Of a stretch of 64,000 nt of DNA, positions 60,429 to 64,000 are shown piece by piece; within the stretch, counting starts at the first letter, position 1; every line of letters begins with the position of its first letter. The position numbers and the translations under genes are program-made. Source of the stretch: Hymenobacter plasmatis (GTDB lineage: Bacteria > Bacteroidota > Bacteroidia > Cytophagales > Hymenobacteraceae). The stretch covers positions 95,781 to 159,780 of the forward strand of contig NZ_JAJFAW010000011.1 of NCBI RefSeq assembly GCF_020711255.1, written 5' to 3'. A model generated the notes under the pieces. That model was not told the DNA's origin. It saw only the letters and a program-made list of their open reading frames with translations, and ran no database searches.

Positions 60429-62603
60429 ATGAAATCCATACTCCTTGGCCTGCTGGGCTGCCTGGCCGTCGGCTCGGCTAGTGCCCAACAAGGCCCCGAG
60501 CCGATGAAAGTTACCGACCTGCTTAAAATCAAGCAGATTGGCAGCATTACCCTCACCCGCGACGGGCGCAAAGCCGCCTTCACCGTACTCAGCATTGAGC
60601 CGGATGAGAAGAACAAAGCCGACTACAAAAACGTGAGCCAGCTCTACTCCCTTGGCACCGAGGCGGGGGCCACGCCGCGGCAGCTCACTTCCACGAAAGA
60701 AGGCGCCACGCAGCCCGCCTGGAGCCCCGACGGCCGCCAGCTGGCCTTCGTGCGGCCCGTCGACGACAAGCCCCAGGTGTTTGTGATGCCCACCGACGGC
60801 GGCGAGGCCCGGCAACTCACCCGCTACAAGCACGGCGCCAGTGCCCCCAAATGGTCGCCCGATGGCCGGCAGGTGCTGTTTTCGTCGGCCATTCCGCTGC
60901 ATGAGCTGCTGAAAGATTCGCTGCTGAACGCGGCCAAGACCCTGCCGCGCTGGCCCTTCGAAAAGCCCGGCTTCGACAAAAACGGCCAGCTGGCCGCCAG
61001 CTCGGCCAAGCCCGACGCCGACGGTAGCCTGGTCGAAATCCGGGCGTACCTCGACAAAAACGAAACCGACAAAAAGGCCAAGGTCCTCACCAAGCTCAAC
61101 TTTCAGGACGAACGCGAGGTGTCGGCCGAGCAAAGCTTTTCGCAGTTTTTCCTGATTGATGCCGTGGCGCCCGATGCCAAGCCGGTGGCCGTCACCAGCG
61201 GCTTCTACCGCTTCAACCAAGCCGAGTTTACGCCCGACGGTCAGCACCTGCTACTCTCGGCCGACATCGACTCGCTGCAGCACCCCGACCGCTCGCTGGA
61301 AAACGAAATCTACCTGGCCGACCGCGCCGGCCGCCACCCGCGCCTGCTGCTGGGCAAGGAGAACATGGCTTACTCCAACCCCACGGTATCGCCCTCGGGC
61401 AAGTGGCTGGCGTTCCAGATGTCGCCCACCATGGGCGTGGACGTGCCCGTGCTGGCCGTAATGCCGCTCAACGGCACCGAAAAGGACCTCATCACCATTC
61501 CCTTCGACCGCAGCAAGGGCAATCTGGCTTGGAGCGACGACGATAAATACGTCTACTTCACGGCCCAGAGCAACGGCGGCGCCCCGCTCTACCGGGCCAA
61601 TGTGAAGACCCGCAAAGTGGAAAAGCTCTCGGCCGCCGACACCGGCATTCTGAGCTACGGCATCGCCAAAAACAAGCTGGTGTACGCCCAAACCGGCGTG
61701 CTCAACCCTTCAGACTTGTTTGTGGGCGACGCCGGCTTGAAGAAGGTGCAACACGCCGGCTCCTTCAACGATTGGGTGAAAACCAAGCGGCTCTCGCTAC
61801 CGGAAAAGCACAGCTTTGTCAACGACAAAGGCCAGATGGTGGAATACTGGGTGATGAAGCCCACCGCCTACCAGGCCGGCCGCAAGTACCCGGTGGTGCT
61901 CGAAATCCACGGCGGGCCCACGGCCATGTGGGGCCCGGGCGAGGCCAGCATGTGGCACGAGTTCCAGTACTTCGCCGCCCAGGGCTACGGCGTGGTGTAC
62001 AGCAACCCGCGCGGCTCGGGCGGCTACGGCCAGGACTTCCTGCGCGCCAACATCAACGACTGGGGCACGGGCCCGAGCAGCGACGTGCTCACCGCCCTCG
62101 ATAAAACCGTGGCCGAAGGCTGGGCCGACCCCGCCAAGCTCACCGTGACGGGCGGCTCCTACGCCGGCTACCTCGTGGCCTGGATAATCAGCCACGACCA
62201 GCGCTTCAAGGCCGCCTGCTCGCAGCGCGGCGTGTACGATTTGGCCACCTTTTTCGGCGAGGGCAACGCCTGGCGGCTGGTGCCCAACTACTTCGGCGGC
62301 TACCCCTGGGAGCCGGCCGTGAAGGCGGTGCTCACCCGCGAGTCGCCCATCAGCTACGTCGATAAAATCACCACGCCCTACATCCTGTTTCACGGCGAAA
62401 ACGACCGGCGCACTGGCTTCGTGCAGGGCGAAATGATGTACCGCAGCCTCAAGGTGCTGGGCCGCCCCGTGGAGTACGTGCGCCACCCAGGCGGCACCCA
62501 CGAGCTTACCCGCTCCGGCGACAACCGCCAGCGCATCGACCAGATGCTGCGCACCTTCGAGTTTTTCGAACGCTACCTCAACACCAAAAGCCTGCCCAAC
62601 TAA
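60429..62603 (+). CDS. S9-family serine peptidase (prolyl oligopeptidase clan, exported)
   Basis: A 724-residue peptidase with a signal peptide (MKSILLGLLGCLAVGSASAQ). The N-terminal beta-propeller shows TolB-like WSPDGRQ repeats (AWSPDGRQLAFVR, KWSPDGRQVLFSS). The C-terminal alpha/beta-hydrolase domain has the nucleophile TGGSYAGYLVAWIIS, YSNPRGSGGYGQDF, FHGENDRRTG (Asp region) and HPGGTHELTRSG (His). It is an acylaminoacyl- or dipeptidyl-peptidase-like enzyme; specificity is not deducible. ATG at 60429. Next gene follows 26 bp after the stop. Confidence 0.95.
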   Translation: MKSILLGLLGCLAVGSASAQQGPEPMKVTDLLKIKQIGSITLTRDGRKAAFTVLSIEPDEKNKADYKNVSQLYSLGTEAGATPRQLTSTKEGATQPAWSPDGRQLAFVRPVDDKPQVFVMPTDGGEARQLTRYKHGASAPKWSPDGRQVLFSSAIPLHELLKDSLLNAAKTLPRWPFEKPGFDKNGQLAASSAKPDADGSLVEIRAYLDKNETDKKAKVLTKLNFQDEREVSAEQSFSQFFLIDAVAPDAKPVAVTSGFYRFNQAEFTPDGQHLLLSADIDSLQHPDRSLENEIYLADRAGRHPRLLLGKENMAYSNPTVSPSGKWLAFQMSPTMGVDVPVLAVMPLNGTEKDLITIPFDRSKGNLAWSDDDKYVYFTAQSNGGAPLYRANVKTRKVEKLSAADTGILSYGIAKNKLVYAQTGVLNPSDLFVGDAGLKKVQHAGSFNDWVKTKRLSLPEKHSFVNDKGQMVEYWVMKPTAYQAGRKYPVVLEIHGGPTAMWGPGEASMWHEFQYFAAQGYGVVYSNPRGSGGYGQDFLRANINDWGTGPSSDVLTALDKTVAEGWADPAKLTVTGGSYAGYLVAWIISHDQRFKAACSQRGVYDLATFFGEGNAWRLVPNYFGGYPWEPAVKAVLTRESPISYVDKITTPYILFHGENDRRTGFVQGEMMYRSLKVLGRPVEYVRHPGGTHELTRSGDNRQRIDQMLRTFEFFERYLNTKSLPN

Positions 62604-62629
62604 GGCCCCATCTCCTTTTTCGTTTATTC

Positions 62630-63715
62630 ATGAAAAAAATCTTCTCGCTGCGGCTGGCCGCGGCCCTGCTGCTCGGCGCGGCGCTGCTCCCGGCATGCAA
62701 CCAGCCCAATGCCGCCGCCGACACGGCCACCTCCCCGGCCGCCGTGCCGGCCTCTTATTTTGAGAACCCCGAAACCGGCGTGCAGGACGGCAACGTGCGC
62801 ATGGTTTCCATCAGCACGCCCAAGGGCAAGTTCAACGTCTGGACCAAGCAATACGGCAACAACCCCAAGGTGAAGGTGCTGCTACTCAACGGCGGGCCGG
62901 GTGCTACGCACGAATACTTCGAATGCTTTGAGAACTTTCTACCCCGGGAAGGCATCGAGTTTATCTACTACGACCAGCTGGGCTGCGGCAATTCCGACAA
63001 CCCCAAGGACACGTCCATGTGGAGCCTGCCGCGCTACGTGGAAGAAGTGGAGCAGGTGCGGCAGGCCCTGAACTTGGGCAAGGACAACTTCTACCTGCTG
63101 GGCCATTCCTGGGGCGGCATCTTGGCCGCCGAATATGCCTTCAAGTACCAGCAGAACCTCAAGGGCCTCATCATTTCCAACATGATGATGAGCTGCCCCG
63201 CCTACGGCCGTTACGCCCAGGAGGTGCTGGCCAAGCAGATGAAGCCCGAAGTGCTGGCCGAAGTGCGGCAGATTGAAGCCAAGAAAGACTTTGCCAACCC
63301 GCGCTACATGGAGCTGCTCATGCCCAATTTCTACCGCGAGCACATCTGCCGCATCCCGCTCGACCAGTGGCCCGAGCCCGTGAACCGCTCGTTCAGCAAA
63401 ATGAACCAGTCGCTTTACGTCACCATGCAGGGGCCCAGCGAGTTCGGCGTAGCCGGTAAGCTCGTGAACTGGGACCGCACCAAGGACCTGCCCAAGCTCA
63501 CGGTGCCGGTGCTCTCCATCGGCGGCAAGTACGACACCATGGACCCCAAGCACATGGCCTGGATTGCGACGCAGGTGAAGAACGGCAATGCCCTTATCTG
63601 CCCCAACGGCAGCCACATGAGCCTCTACGACGACCAGCAAACCTATTTCGCCGGCCTCATCAAGTTTCTGAAGGCCGTGGACGATGGCTCCTTGAAGCCC
63701 GGCGCCACGCTCTAG
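62630..63715 (+). CDS. Proline iminopeptidase-family lipoprotein (S33)
   Basis: A 361-residue alpha/beta-hydrolase with lipobox LGAALLPAC. The S33 prolyl aminopeptidase signatures are LLLNGGPGATHEYFECFENF (oxyanion region), YYDQLGCGNSDNPKD and the nucleophile elbow LLGHSWGGILAAEYAFKYQQ, with Asp in SIGGKYDTMDPKH and His in NGSHMSLYDDQ. Releases N-terminal proline from peptides, probably at the cell surface. Follows the S9 gene by 26 bp in the same operon. Bidirectional terminator after the stop. Confidence 0.94.
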   Translation: MKKIFSLRLAAALLLGAALLPACNQPNAAADTATSPAAVPASYFENPETGVQDGNVRMVSISTPKGKFNVWTKQYGNNPKVKVLLLNGGPGATHEYFECFENFLPREGIEFIYYDQLGCGNSDNPKDTSMWSLPRYVEEVEQVRQALNLGKDNFYLLGHSWGGILAAEYAFKYQQNLKGLIISNMMMSCPAYGRYAQEVLAKQMKPEVLAEVRQIEAKKDFANPRYMELLMPNFYREHICRIPLDQWPEPVNRSFSKMNQSLYVTMQGPSEFGVAGKLVNWDRTKDLPKLTVPVLSIGGKYDTMDPKHMAWIATQVKNGNALICPNGSHMSLYDDQQTYFAGLIKFLKAVDDGSLKPGATL

Positions 63716-63750
63716 CCTAGCCGCCCTGCCAAACAGGACGCACAAAAAAA

Positions 63751-63775
63751 GGCAGCCCGTTGGGGCTGCCTTTTT
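63751..63775. terminator. Bidirectional terminator
   Basis: GGCAGCCC (63751-63758) pairs with GGGCTGCC (63763-63770), flanked by A and T runs. It separates the converging S33 (plus) and subtilase (minus) genes. Confidence 0.9.
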
Positions 63776-63802
63776 CATTGTTAGCAATAGAGCCGAAGCG
63801 GC

Positions 63803-64000
63803 TTAGAGGTGCGCAATCGGGTCGGCGTTGCCGTCCGGGTCGTTCTTCACAGCACCGCTGATTCGGAACGCCGTGCCGCGCATCAGCAGCACACCGGCCA
63901 TGTGGGGCGTGGCCATCGAGGTGCCGCTCATCGTGGTGTAGCCACCGCCGAGGTAGGTCGAGTTGATGAACACGCCGGGCATGCACACGTCAACCGACGA
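63803..64000 (-). CDS. Subtilisin-like serine peptidase, C-terminal end only
   Basis: The gene enters from the right edge; 65 residues of its C-terminus are seen (SSVDVCMPGVFINSTYLGGG, YTTMSGTSMATPHMAGVLLM). The motif GTSMATPHMAG contains the catalytic Ser of S8 subtilases. It ends DGNADPIAHL with no further domain. No T9SS-type C-terminal sorting domain follows, so export would rely on other signals in the missing part. Converges with the S33 gene. Confidence 0.92.
   Translation of the reverse strand, partial: SSVDVCMPGVFINSTYLGGGYTTMSGTSMATPHMAGVLLMRGTAFRISGAVKNDPDGNADPIAHL

Noticed and set aside
1..64000. tRNA, rRNA, CRISPR arrays, prophage, transposases
   Set aside because: None recognised by eye. 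The dispersed inverted repeats lack spacers of constant length, so they are not a CRISPR array, and no transposase gene was found.

Overview
The window looks like the chromosome of a GC-rich gliding Bacteroidota of the Cytophagales, most likely Hymenobacter or a close relative. This rests on a PorP/SprF-type outer-membrane protein next to a GldJ-like lipoprotein, Bacteroidota-only families (DUF4175, DUF4385, DUF4382, DUF6970), many lipoproteins, promoter-like TAnnTTTG boxes, and few Shine-Dalgarno sequences. The genus is inferred, not tested.

Layout. 0-6.4 kb: 5' part of a pseudouridine synthase with a very long disordered N-terminus, a DksA-like regulator, ribH, a TPR membrane protein, pdhA, and divergent recF plus DUF721. 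6.4-11.2 kb: a perfect parS site, an HTH regulator with repeated GTTAC motifs, GDPD, DUF2939, PLDc_N, rhomboid protease and polyprenyl synthase. 11.2-27 kb (all minus strand): RNase R, a fused dipeptide ABC ATPase, a broken GIY-YIG gene, lspA, ileS, an MMPL transporter, a lipoprotein gene lying between glyS and a copy of the glyS 3' end, and glyS. 27-31 kb: a PiT phosphate transporter, two small genes and a 1.1-kb noncoding segment packed with DnaA boxes beside an AT-rich stretch, which I read as oriC. 31-46.8 kb (mostly minus): Ig-like lipoprotein, methyltransferase, mnmG, an arginyl-transferase-like protein, ybeY, an RsbW-like kinase, DUF4175, xth, a small operon, comF (plus), gldJ and porP/sprF. 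47-56 kb: AsmA protein, DUF4382 lipoprotein, thioredoxin-like, DinB, DUF6970, diacylglycerol kinase, GNAT, fumC and a dodecin. 56.6-64 kb: four exported hydrolases on the plus strand (M28, M19, S9, S33) facing the 3' end of a subtilase.

The window reads as an origin-proximal segment. DnaA boxes lie at 28.7 and 29.9-30.7 kb, and parS or parS-like sites at 6.7 and 36.1 kb, with recF, mnmG, ribH, ileS and glyS nearby. Left of the origin most genes run leftward, as expected for leading-strand bias.

The window is also studded with inverted-repeat hairpins of several recurring families, usually just after stop codons. One family also occurs as two opposed single copies enclosing the broken GIY-YIG gene. 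I saw no tRNA, rRNA, CRISPR array, prophage or insertion-sequence transposase. I found no clear multi-gene novel defence or biosynthetic system. The most unusual things are the origin and parS architecture, the glyS 3'-end duplication, and the GIY-YIG locus inside a split repeat.
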